From positions 13,764,001 through 13,828,000 of the forward strand of contig OX387198.1 of assembly GCA_947561715.1 (NCBI GenBank): a stretch of 64,000 nt of DNA, given 5' to 3'. The stretch is from Ascidia mentula. Lineage: Eukaryota > Chordata > Ascidiacea > Phlebobranchia > Ascidiidae. This document shows positions 53,526 to 64,000 of this stretch, one piece after another; the stretch's first letter is position 1; the number at the start of each line of letters is the position of its first letter. The notes under the pieces were generated by a model. The model saw only the letters and a list, made by a program, of their open reading frames with translations. It made no database searches and was not told where the DNA came from. Both the position numbers and the translations under genes were made by a program.

Positions 53526-54594
53526 CGAATTCCAGATATACAGTTTAACAGCGAGATCTTGAGGTTGTCCGTTACCCGAGCGCATACACCGAGAAAACCA
53601 TAATCACATTCCACCAAATGCTCACAACGTTCCACGTTAAACCATGGTCCAGGATTCTCCACACATAGGAAGCGCTGACTTGTTGTTCAGTTTCGACAAA
53701 CATTGCTATGAGAACTTTGTACAAGCAAACACGGTCGACGCGGTAATGTATTGACGCACGTACGCCTTTATTTACTCAGGTTAAACGTAGGCAACCAGTG
53801 TGCGATATCACTTGCGGTATTGAAAACGATCAATGGATTTGTTGAAAACATTAAAGTGTTCAAAGCAAGCTAACTGTGTTTCTTGGTGAACTGCAGACTG
53901 GGCCACTGTTTCGACTTAATACATATGTGTTATTCGTGCAGATTTGATGACTTGCATTAATCTTGTTGCCAAATTCACGAGCAAACGTGGGCTAAGGCAA
54001 GGAACCCTCCCACGGTTTTAAACCAGGCTATGGGAAGATGATACAAATATACCAGGTCTCATCAGTGCAGCTATGGTGTGACTTATCTTGCCAGCTAAAT
54101 AGCAAAGCAAGACTGTTACTTTGTGGTAACTGTACAGTCTCCGTCAACCGTTGAATACCAACTCCATGGCACCACCTCGTGGCATAGATTGATATGACGC
54201 ACACACAGATTACAAGTATATCAGTAAACTTGATTCGAGCGGTTCAAGGCAAAGCGGCAGGATTTGGCGGCAACGAAGTCAACGTTTGTTCGCCCAGAAA
54301 AGTTTGAACAAACACAGCTCTTTGGCGCTCACTGCCTACGAATAAAATTCGTTTGCAAAAACCAATGTAAATGTTGCTTGAATATAAAGATTCGTCACAT
54401 ATCCTCAGTGTGTAAACATCAACGGATGAGCGGAAAGTTGTCTGAAATTGATATAAGTACTATCAACACTGAAAAAACTAGACACAATTAGTTCAAGATT
54501 ATTACGTAATAAATGCGAGCAAGATTTCTCGTTTTCTTTTTTGGGGGATCAGTTTTTAATTTGAAAGTTTAAAACCTGGTGTTGCGATTGCCAG

Positions 54595-54710
54595 GTGGCG
54601 TTAAATGTGAAAAACCTCACTCTCGGAACAACGCGGGTTGGCAAATCATATTGGCAAATTTGGCAAATAATCTGCTTTCAAGTGCATTCCACCATAGATT
54701 TTTGAATACG
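54595..54710 (+). CDS. LRR gene exon, copy B (first visible)
   Basis: Counterpart of 25253..25368 with the same splice signals; one replacement near the end of the helix. Confidence 0.42.
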
Positions 54711-55732
54711 GTAAGTGTTATGTCCAGATGCCATGTTTCTAATATTTTCTTATTATTTCGGTTTCACGTCGATGTCGGCCCTTGTTTAAAACCAACAAGT
54801 AAACTAGAGGTTTATAACGTTCCGCTAGACGTCGCTCATGAGTAAAGGATGTTTGTCACGAACCACGTCGTCTCACTGTCAGGTCCTTGAGTGATTTTAT
54901 CGAATGACGTGACGTCATCGGTATTGTAGATTGACAGTTTGTTCGGTTTGCAAACACACATCTGTGCTCGCATTTAACCTTAACCTTTGTTGTTTTTTTG
55001 TTTACAAACAATGTAAAGATATGTTATGTCATAATGTTATGACGTGAGGGATTTTTCCTTGATATCCGAAAATGATTCGAATCCCGCACTGGTTTCCATC
55101 AACTTGTAGGACAATGAGCTGATATTAGTTGATAGTCGGCAATATTTGTTAACTAAAACAAGAATCAACGTCCAATATTGGTTTTATTTTTGATATTTTA
55201 CTCTTTCGCAATAAAAAGTATAAATTACCTTCATATGCAATAGTGAACAGACATTATTAGTTGGTAATGCTGTTATATATATATATTCCACAGTTTAACA
55301 TTTACTATTGCAGCAGTGTTTAAATCGTATTGTACCAGTAAATAAAACTTTCCGCTAGACGTCGCATACGAGTTGAACCAGATCGCAGCCGGGTTGATGT
55401 CAGGCGAGAACCACATCGTATGACTTTGCGGCTAACTTTAACCTACACACAACCAAATACAAGACCGGGTTTCAGTTTATGTGACAAACTGCATTCACAT
55501 GTTTAAAAAGTGTATCTGCGCGATTCTGGTCTGACCAGCGTTGGCGCCAAACACCTATCTAAGTAGATCAAACTCCGAAAGAAGCCGGTAAGCGACTTGA
55601 TGGAAATCAATAAAACAAGGAAACGTTGCAAATTTTACAATTCCAACTTCTGTTGTGGGTTGAGAGAAGTATTTGCTTAGATTTCGTTGCCATGACAACT
55701 AAGTTTTATATCATTTTGTTGTTTAAATGGAG

Positions 55733-55873
55733 CTTCTCAGTCTTTCCGACAACCGCCTGACGGATAAAAATGCTGAATCATTGGCTGACTGTGTTCACAA
55801 CATTAAAGTGTTGGAGGCAGTTGGATTCGGTTTCACTCAAGCAGGGAAAAATCGCATCGAATCCAAAACAAGG
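55733..55873 (+). CDS. LRR exon, copy B
   Basis: 141 bases, identical protein to 26294..26434 (LLSLSDNRLTDKNAESLADC...), phase 0-0. Confidence 0.58.
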
Positions 55874-56298
55874 GTAAAAGTTTACCTTTTAGCTACAAAT
55901 TGAGGGAAGACTGTGAAAAAGAATCATTTCATGAACAGTTGAGCGACTGCATCATCGATGTTCCACATTGCAGCGTTCTAGTGTTATTGTGACGTCACAA
56001 CTTTGCTTAACATGTCTCTGTGTCAAATTACTTGGCATTTGAGATTGATGACCTATCGTTTTGCTCAAGCGCATTAAAAATAAGTTCAAATTTGTTGTGT
56101 GACCTCATAATATTTGTGATGCTGTGCCTCTAGTTCATGTTACAAGAGTTACTGTTCTGGATGAATATATCGGCTTCACACATGGATTATAAAACCAGCA
56201 GATCCTGTCGATTATGTATTAGGCAATCTTGTTTTATCAAGTTCGTTTATGATTTTTTGTTTCATGATTAATAGTGTGTTGAAAAGGTCAATACATGG

Positions 56299-56650
56299 AT
56301 GCAATCCAACAAACCAACAGTTAATTGCCAGAAAACCAAGTTCATGCTCTTCTCCAGATGTAAAAAATTAAACAACAAGTCATTTCACCTGAAAATCAAT
56401 GGCATCGCGCTTGAACAGGTGGAGACAGCTAAATATCTTGGCATAGTGTTGGATAGCCAACTTTTATGGGATCCGCACATTAGCATGGTCTGTAAAAAAA
56501 TAGCTAAAAGCATCGCTATCATGTAAAAGCATAAGCACCACATAGGCCAAGACACACTACGAACTGTGTATCATGCGCTAATACACTCTCGCTTAATATA
56601 TGGTCTTCTAGCATGGGGTTTTGCTAGTCCATCACTGCTACATCCTCTAG
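56299..56650 (+). pseudogene. LINE reverse-transcriptase fragment, copy B
   Basis: Counterpart of 26857..27210. Slightly closer to a functional sequence (YLGIVLDSQLLWDPHI, YGLLAWG) but with the same TAA. Confidence 0.8.
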
Positions 56651-56983
56651 TGCAGTGCTTTTCAACCTTTTCACAGACTGTCCTCACTTTTTTGTGGCAC
56701 GAAAGTTTTATCCGCACAACTGGCCAAGCATTAACATTTTTTAATTTTTAAACTCCAAGTTAAGGAAAAACGAATATTAACAGACAAGAAATAACACAAA
56801 ATTTAAAAACGTTTTGAAAAAAGGAACATACGTCGACATTTATTTATTCAAAATGTTTAATCAAATCAATGACTATCCTCCTGCTGAATACTTGTCGCTA
56901 TTTCAGTCCAATTTGGGACAATGTCTTGCTCCAATGCTCCGCTCATTAAGTCATCTATAGTCCCACCAAGAAGGCAACTCCTT

Positions 56984-57028
56984 AGTTTGGCCTTGTCGTG
57001 TGCGGGTAACAGGCGTGAATTTTTAAAA
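56984..57028 (-). mobile_element. Polinton-derived shard, copy B
   Basis: As 27543..27586. Confidence 0.48.
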
Positions 57029-57159
57029 TATAATTACAACTTCCGTAAGCAGTGTTTCTGCCATCTCTGCAAGACGAAGATGTACAAAGATTGCAGAGTA
57101 AGTGTCGCGTCTGACCCTAGACTGTTTTTCTTGGGCGACGCTGTCGGGTTAGTTTAATT

Positions 57160-58870
57160 GGCGTGTTTTTGAAACTGGCTTTACTGCTGCAGAATACGCG
57201 GCTGACAGTCTGCTCACTTTTTTAATAATGATTCCGTTACCACTGTGCAGTAATTAACACATCACATTTACACTATGACGTCACAATATAACGTAACTTG
57301 ACGTGTAACCACGTAATTTGTGACAGTAGAATCTAAAAACATTTGCAAGCAATTTAATTGTGTAGCGGGTGAACATTACTCTGCGCTAAAGACTGAGTCA
57401 TCAACGCAGAAATATGTGCGAATGCGCACTCGCTTTGTGACATTAAACCGCAATAATAGGGTATTATCTCAAGTGAATTGCGATTATGACGCACGAATAA
57501 TAACAGTTGGCGTTATAGAACAGTGTGGATAGTTGTGATTGTCTCAACTTTCCAACCTCTGCCGCATGGGCTAAAATGAACCAACATATTAATAACAAGA
57601 AACAGACGAGCTACAAGATACCAACAAGGTTGGACACATACGTGGCTGCACGAGCTTACATCAGTGCATCAAATAATTTGCACACAACATACCCAACGAG
57701 AATGAGTGTCTATTTGTTAACATACGAGCAATTGTGATTGCTTGTCATGTTAGTTAAAGTGTTTAGTTTTATTATTCACCAACATATTTTACATTAAGTC
57801 ACGTGTTTAAGGGTGCAAGGAACATATTCCGAACCTTTGTTAAGTGGGTTCCGTCTGGAGGGAATGACGTAACAATGCCGCGGTTTTCCACAGGAGATAC
57901 CACTTGATACGGCATTCCATAACAGTCAGTGGCGTTAAGTTTAATGCAGTTGTAAGCATGTTGATGTGGAGTAGTGATCAGGTGTTCGAATGAAGGCAGG
58001 AAGACATTATTAAAAAACGGTTTTGAAACCGGGGGTTTCTAGTTTAAGTGTAGAGTGGGTGCGTATTCCCCTGTTTTGCAAGAACACTCGTGTTTAAATG
58101 AATGGTTACATAGCGACGTTGGATTAGCTTATTGCCTGACATACGAACAACTGCTTCTATGCTTGTTGCAAAATGTGTATCTAATGAATATCTAAAACGT
58201 GGGATGAACCTCCCCTACGTGAATGTTTCAAACTTAAAATGCAAATATTGACATAAATCGAGTTTAACTAAAAACGTTGTTGAGGTTAAGGGATACCGTC
58301 CGAGGTGTCAATATGGCACTACAGGGATTTGGACGGCACCTTTCCAGTAATATGGATAAAAGACAGTCAGTTACGTGAACAAACCTTTCTGTGACGTTGT
58401 TTGAACGACGCCCTATTTGATCAGTTGTAAAACGTATGTCTCCAAATCATTATGTAGTTGCAGGCGGTGGTAGTGCTGTGTACGCCCTGAAGTTGAAGGT
58501 CAGCTGTTGTTGTGATTAACAAACGTCTGTTCTGGAATGCTGGTATCACTGTATGGTACAAAGTGTTCTATAACTATATGTGAGAAGAACTGAACATTGT
58601 TTCAAACTTGGCCATTGTTTGTCGTAAGCTATTGTTTGTGAAGGAAAGCCAAAGCTAATATGCTACGCATGCCGAAACAAACGGTTCAAACACCCCTGTG
58701 TTCAAGATCACACACCTAACCAGTAAGCTGCTGTGCTGTAACCACGTTCGTACACTTCGATAAACGCTTTATTCCGGGGCCAATCATAACGATCATAATC
58801 AATACAAACCTCTTTCTAAAACAGAGCAATTATTTTTACCTCACAGAGAATCAGCAACAAAATGGAACAA
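57160..58870. other. Non-coding region, copy B
   Basis: Shared with copy A minus its hAT MITE and foldback element. No gene recognised. Confidence 0.4.
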
Positions 58871-59031
58871 AAAATCAATGTGACGCGAAATATAACACAG
58901 ATAAATATGTACAAATGTCCTCAGAGGGATAATGCACTGAATACAGAATCTCATAGCAAGTGCAAAGCAGCGGTGGAGCAACGCGACCAATAAAATCTTT
59001 GTCAACATCTATCCTAGGGATCAATTTCCAC

Positions 59032-59167
59032 TCAGAAAACCGGATCGAGACAAAGGAAACGGACTTGGAAGTCTCCGCATCGCCTTCCGTCGGGTTGATG
59101 TTTATTAATACATATAAGTCCCTCCTCAGCACTTATCGTTACGTTGTTACCAGACATGGTCGACGGT
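59032..59167 (-). CDS. Terminal exon: end of WxxW domain
   Basis: Acceptor TTCTTGCAG. EEGLICINKHQPDGRRCGDF and VRFLC complete the WxxW fold, then TGA. It lies inside duplicated block B. Confidence 0.75.
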
Positions 59168-62100
59168 CTGCAAGAAAAGTTCATAGTTTAAAATAGGCTT
59201 TTGCGTTGTGCAGTGAATGTAAACACTGTTTTAATCAAATCGTTCTCCTGTATTTTTTCTAGAATGGTTTGATGAATGAATTTGTGACATCTCCATGCAG
59301 TGCACTGATTGGATCCTGTATATAGTCGAGATTCAACCACCAACCTTCCATCCGCCATTCGCGATTCTATAGCAACTGGATTAGCGCATAGGAGATGTGG
59401 ATATTCGCGACGAAGTTGGACGAATGTCTCCTCGTCTCCCAGGCCACCGGGACCGTCTCTATCCAACCACGGTGTCCATTGTGATCCGCACACTTCAAAT
59501 ACAAGTCGACATGTTTTTTCTAAGTACAGTCTGGCTTCTGTGAGATACTTACACAATAAGCGGCTGACATACACCTCCTTTAACTGTTCTAAAGCTTATA
59601 ACAGAGAATCATTTAATTGTTGCTCTGTTGGTCATAAATTTACTATAGATTTTACAAAGAAAACGACGTTTCGTTAACAACAACAAACGTTATTAAACTG
59701 CAAGTCACTAATAAACCTTATTTAAATTGGACTAATTGTTCTAGTAGACCTTTTCAACACATTGCATGGAGGAAAAATTTGGGTAATTAACGGTACTACA
59801 AAATTTTATCAATTAAGACTATAAACGACATCGTCTGTGTCCAAATCAAATACAATACATCTCTCTCTCAGCAATTCCGGCTAAATTTTCTGTTTCTTTT
59901 ATGAATATGTCACACTTTACACTTACTTGATGATATGGTCGCGCCGTTCGCGTTATTTTGTACAAGAACCATATACTTTTCCAGTTTCATCATCCATTCT
60001 CTAATCGCCCTCTCTCGCCAAGTGGAGTATCGTTGCTCCTCAGTTTGCCCGTCTTCGCAAAATATGTCCACAGAGGCTAACAAAAAGTTGCGGAAAATAA
60101 AAATGTTGCAGACAACGCCTAAGCATGTAGGAAATCATTCGATAAAATTTTGAACAAACTTTTGCTATTGGTGCCTGCAGTAAACTGCTTTGTACAGAAA
60201 AGACATAAATTAACTCATAGTCATGTCTTGCTTGGCTATTTAGTTGTGAATAAGTCACAGCGATGAGACTTATTACATCGAAACAGAGGCCATGTCTACA
60301 GCCCACTATAAAAACATTATTGACACAGTTGCTTGGAGAAAGTTATGTGTTAGGTTTGCTGCATACCTTCCGGTAAGTTGCACGTTTTACCGTCATCGCT
60401 CATAGTGTAACCGTTCGGACAATTGCACACTGTCGTGTTGCCTTCCATCTCACAAGTATGACTGCAACCCCCGTTGTTGTACTCGCATTCATCTGCAAGG
60501 CAGTAAAAAGTTACTTCAAGTTGTAAAGGCAGGTAAGAACATAATCTTTACTTTTTTTGGTTGCAGTAAATATGGCTACGTACGCTAAAAGGTGTTCATT
60601 GCAGTAATTGGCCTACCTTTTTCAGTGTGAAAATTAATAAAGTTTGCCTTTACGCCGCATTGAGCTTTACATATACGTTTTTTTACGATATCCAATAAAG
60701 CAGAAACCGTAGAAAGAATTGTCACCTATCCAATGACATCCGTGCACGTCATCTCTGATTCCGCAATACTGGTCGTCATAACAAGATGATGACGAACAAG
60801 TTAGAATACCCATGATGCAATCGCACATTTTTGAACACGAATTAATGTAACCAGTGCCGTTCGCCTGCAATGAAAGACCAGTTCATCCACAATGTTTACC
60901 ACTCCGTTTTTCCGCGGCACCACCAAAACCATTTCAATTGCGGAGTTGGTCATATTGTGGTCATTTGACAGTTTAGGATGCGTACAATTTGTTGCAGTTA
61001 AGTTTAGCATTCTTGTGGTAGAAATGTTCATATCCTATATGAATTTGTGCATTTTGATCTATGGAAATGGCTTTTCCAATAAAACAATCCTTCGCGGCAA
61101 TTTTGCCTTTACTTTGATGTCACATCAAGGGAAAAATGGGAGAAGACAGTATTGATTACTGCTTACCGGTATGTAAATATCGCCTGGAGCCAGACATCCA
61201 CATTCTTGCATAGGAATACATTCCTTTCCATCTCTCACGTAACCATCGATACACTGACAACCTGTATGTCACAAAACCAATTTAAAGTACAGAACAGTTG
61301 CGATGAATACATAGAGATTTAAAGTGCTTCGCGTCCGTTTTAGTGTTTAGTTATGTGATGGTGGTTGCCGTATTAGAAAATTTTCTGTTTGAATGATGTG
61401 TGACATTTCCAAGGCAGCAGTCTCAACCGTTTTGTCACAAACGGCAACATCAACACGGAAAAAACGCCTTTTCAGGCTCTTTAATCCTCATGCAACTCTA
61501 CTTGGTTTGTACGAACATTTACAAACCAGCTAACCGCCATTACACTAAAACACATTCAAACAAAGAACAGAAAAAAGATACACAGCACCTTCTACACATT
61601 CCTCGCCAAGCAGGGTGATTGCCTGACACGAGGTGGCGCCACGGTCCGAGCACATCGGCTGACATTGAGACATGCAGTTGTTGTAGAAACTGTGCGCGGG
61701 ACAGTCAAGCACTGCGCACATGAAAGTAAGGTAATGTGGATACCCAAAGGGGCGAATTCCACACCCATGGCTACACACTCTGTAGCGAATTTCATATTGC
61801 TTCGCACAGTATGATCTCATTTTGTTGTTACTCAATGAGGTTTGAAAGTTAATGCAAACACTACTCTACAGGACATAACGCGCAGTGAGGCTTGATTGCT
61901 ATTTCAAATAAAGCCTTAAACTGGCGTTACGCCACGACATACGCATGCAACGAACATTATCTACTCTCATTTAACAACATGCACCTCTATCTTCAACGTC
62001 ATTTCGCCACTTGACAACGTCACTGCTTTCTTCGCGGCAATCTTGGGCGTACGCTTCCATCACCCTGTTCTCTTCCGTCGAATCTAAATCACTTGCGCAA

Positions 62101-63819
62101 GAATCGAATACGCAGTCATTGTAAGCTTGATGAAGGTCAACATGTTGGTGGCAATCTTCAAACGGCCCTTCTCGATCGAGCAAAATATTGCAGCGGGTCC
62201 TGGCAGTCGCTAAATCGTCATGCGTCGGACACGGTGGCGGCTCTAGGCCCTTGACGCGGTCATGGCACCTATAGGTTACCAAAATGATGTTTGACATAGT
62301 TGAAAATTTGGTAAGACAAAAAACTGTAAAGTGCAATAGTGAAGCCTGGGAGACAGGCACAATTTACACAGTACGCAATTTTCTGCAACCAACACTTTAG
62401 CTACAACAAATTCAGCTCCGTCACTGCGTCTAAAACCTTTTCTTTAGATAACTTTGTGCAAAAATTGTTTTTACCCATTAGCGCATCGATCATTAAATTT
62501 CAAGTGACCTTTTAAAAGATTGGTCGTCACCTACCCGGTGTTATTGTGATCTGTGATTTTCCAATCATTGAAGAAAGATGCCACGTCGTCACTGATGGTT
62601 CCATCTTGCAACACGAAATCATTCAGTGGAAGATCGTCGAAATCTCCACATAAACCTTCCACCTTGCTGTGCAGTTGTCTCCAAGCGTCGATACGCAGAC
62701 TTTAAAAGTGATTCAGGTTTTAATAATTTTGGATTCAATTTCAATTAAATGAATTTAAGGCCAAGACAGCATTGGAGATTGTTATGTTGCTCATAATAAA
62801 GTCACGTTTACCATCAGGCAAATAACAAAAAGACTAGATTAACTTTGTTCCCAAAGAACAGAAACAAGATACACAGCACCTTCTCATATATCTTATTGAA
62901 TTATGTTGTTGCTTACACTCTGTGCCCGTTCCAGCGTATCACCAAACCGAAGTCGAATGCAGCTACCAGGTACTCGCCAACGTGAGTTATAGCGACGCCA
63001 TGCAGAGATGTTCCGGCTATCACCAGTAAGCCATCGATCTGCAATTACACACAACCTTGTATCTTGCGACAAACCGCATGGCTGAATCATATAAAACTTT
63101 TCAGTTTTTAAACGATTTGTCCAATCAAATAGTTTTTAAACAATTACCCAATCATCTTCTTGTAACGCATTAATTTTTTTTTAGATTTTTTATGATGATT
63201 GCATAGTTTCATTGACAAAAGATCACTGTAAGAACATTTTAGACTTTCGCTGAAAATACAAGCACAGTGGTGCTGAAAGAAGTTTAGAAGGTTACCAAGG
63301 TAAAGTGTAACGCGTCGAATAAATAGTTTTTATTTGAAAGACTTCTTTAGAAAGGATAAACAAATACAAACAACTCCATTTTTCGAAATGGTAACAACCT
63401 GCATTCGGATTAAATCGGGACGGTTTATGATAATGCTGTAAAGTCAATGTGATTAGTAAATCAAATCTGGATCCAAAAAAAACCAAAGGCCCCTCGATCG
63501 CACACCGTATCAATAATAATATATTAAAATCCAAACACAGCGATCTTCAAACAGCTCAGATCGATTTATTTAGAGAAAAATATATTTCGCCTAAAACGGC
63601 ATCATCAGTTTCTCCATTTACCAAAAGCTGTAAAGTCAACGTTTTTGTTTTTCCAAACTCACCCTCACTACAACGCCCGGTTTCATCACAAGTTCATGTC
63701 GTCCTCCGTCGTAAATGACCTTTATTTCAGTGATGGTGGATCTATGAGCGTGAGTGTCCATACGTTGTTGCATAACGACAACACTAAATGGCTCCACATC
63801 TTTCGCGTTTAGAATTGAC
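59032..63819 (-). CDS. VWD-C8-TIL-EGF-WxxW secreted protein gene (5' partial)
   Basis: Eleven exons join in perfect phase: 63663..63819, 62917..63038, 62535..62699, 61985..62268, 61589..61711, 61167..61261, 60726..60864, 60367..60492, 59927..60076, 59306..59537, 59032..59167 (575 residues here). Domain order is von Willebrand D, C8, TIL, a Cys-rich segment, calcium-binding-type EGF, a charged linker and a WxxW domain at the C-terminus. This is the style of zonadhesin, mucins and other extracellular matrix or gel proteins; such proteins are secreted and disulfide-rich. The start lies beyond the right edge. The donor of the penultimate exon is weak (GTGCAC), so that junction is the least certain. 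Confidence 0.83.
59306..59537 (-). CDS. WxxW domain exon
   Basis: CGSQWTPWLDRDGPGGLGDE is the WxxW signature. Phase 1 to 2, acceptor TATCTCACAG. Confidence 0.82.
59927..60076 (-). CDS. Linker exon between EGF and WxxW
   Basis: 150 bases, phase 1-1, acceptor TTTGTTAG, donor GTAAGT. Charged and helical (WRERAIREWMMKLEKYMVL). Confidence 0.65.
60218..60295 (+). repeat. Dispersed repeat (GTCGAAACAG family) outside the duplication
   Basis: GTCTTGCTTGGCTATTTAG to TCGAAACAGAGGCC resembles the repeats at 13,430 and 21,610, here in an intron of the WxxW gene, so the family is genuinely dispersed. Confidence 0.5.
60367..60492 (-). CDS. EGF-like domain exon
   Basis: 126 bases, phase 1-1. DECEYNNGGCSHTCEMEGN then CNCPNGY and a closing Cys: six cysteines with a calcium-binding DE start. 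Confidence 0.88.
60726..60864 (-). CDS. Cys-rich exon after TIL
   Basis: 139 bases, phase 0-1. SCSKMCDCIMGILTCSSSSC continues the TIL/VWC-like module. Confidence 0.75.
61167..61261 (-). CDS. TIL domain, second exon
   Basis: GCQCIDGYVRDGKECIPMQE then CGCLAPG, the classic C-x-C-x-GYVRDG end of a TIL domain. Phase 1-0, donor GTAAGC. Confidence 0.85.
61589..61711 (-). CDS. TIL domain, first exon
   Basis: CPAHSFYNNCMSQCQPMCSD and following Cys positions fit TIL. Phase 1-1, acceptor GTGCGCAG. Confidence 0.82.
61985..62268 (-). CDS. C8 domain exon
   Basis: CNILLDREGPFEDCHQHVDL, CVFDSCASD and an AYAQDC/VKWRN pair are the C8 cysteine pattern. Phase 2-1, acceptor AACCTATAG. Confidence 0.85.
62535..62699 (-). 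CDS. VWD domain, third exon
   Basis: KVEGLCGDFDDLPLNDFVLQ is the conserved GLCG end of a VWD domain. Phase 2-2, donor GTAGGT. Confidence 0.85.
62917..63038 (-). CDS. VWD domain, second exon
   Basis: IDGLLVIAGTSLHGVAITHV and FDFGLVIRWNGH. Phase 0-2, acceptor GTAATTGCAG, donor GTAAGC. Confidence 0.8.
63039..63662 (-). other. Intron of VWD gene
   Basis: AT-rich with a T8/T-rich tract near 63,175. No repeats or RNA recognised. Confidence 0.5.
63663..63819 (-). CDS. VWD domain, first visible exon
   Basis: FSVVVMQQRMDTHAHRSTIT and beta-strand HELVMKPGVVV. Phase 2-0, acceptor ACATTTCAG, donor GTGAGT. The preceding exon is outside the window or not recognised. Confidence 0.75.
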
Positions 63820-64000
63820 CTGAAATGTTGTCAAAATATGGCGTATGGAAGAAATTCAAGACACTTCATCAGATCATTTACAGAATGTATTGACGCATGA
63901 GGGTGGTTCAAAAATAGAAAAGGTACATGCTGGGCAAAAGAAACTTATTAGAAATTACATTGAAATGAGATTATCAATATAAAGCAGAAAAAGGATGAAT

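Larger units (their letters stand above)
33066..59291. repeat. Segmental duplication, copy B
   Basis: Direct, collinear partner of 1..30718. It ends at GTGACATCT, eight bases before the donor GT of the penultimate exon of the WxxW gene. Confidence 0.95.

Overview
The window is animal (metazoan) nuclear DNA. It is AT-rich, its genes are split by short GT-AG introns, and it holds secreted-protein domains found only in animals (VWD, C8, TIL, EGF-like, WxxW), tRNA-derived and DNA-transposon repeats, and a Polinton/Maverick. A marine invertebrate deuterostome such as a tunicate or lancelet is my best guess, with low confidence.

The layout is dominated by a large direct segmental duplication. Copy A runs from base 1 (it enters from the left) to about 30,718. 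Copy B runs from about 33,066 to 59,291. Each copy carries, on the minus strand, a gene I assembled from in-phase exons: a short start exon (MDNQSE), two acidic linker exons, a large exon of 26-residue tandem repeats, a set of small phase-1 exons, and a terminal exon of about 250 residues with TPR-like helices. Model A has 12 exons (79..18251, 934 aa) and model B has 9 (33143..50435, 652 aa). A third terminal exon with no 5' exons of its own lies between the copies (31221..31981).

The last intron of both genes contains the same decayed Polinton (1377..9917 and 34441..42664). It has AG...CT terminal inverted repeats and a 6-bp target duplication, and the third paralogue preserves the empty target. 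Remnants of protein-primed DNA polymerase B, adenain-like protease, major capsid protein, penton-like protein, packaging ATPase and smaller conserved proteins are recognisable. All are broken, and the polymerase core is deleted.

Copy A holds two further tandem duplications of about 4.15 kb that copy B lacks. One (7229..11392) carried part of the Polinton together with three coding exons and so lengthened gene A. The other (about 17751..21898) duplicated exon 1, its upstream DNA and a 27-bp minisatellite. Younger insertions separate the copies: a hAT-type MITE and a foldback element in A, and two TIR elements in B.

To the right of exon 1 in each copy lie 27-bp minisatellites, tRNA-like SINE sequence, two exons of a plus-strand LRR gene and a LINE reverse-transcriptase fragment. 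From 59,032 to the right edge is an 11-exon, 5'-partial minus-strand gene for a VWD-C8-TIL-EGF-WxxW secreted protein. Its last exon lies inside the duplicated block, so copy A has an orphan of it (30454..30589).

The most striking signal is in the TPR exon. Copies A and B differ by 29 residues in the last 112 but by only one silent change there, while the first 138 residues are nearly identical. With symmetric-phase exon amplification and coding-repeat length change, this suggests a rapidly diversifying modular protein family. Its function is unknown.
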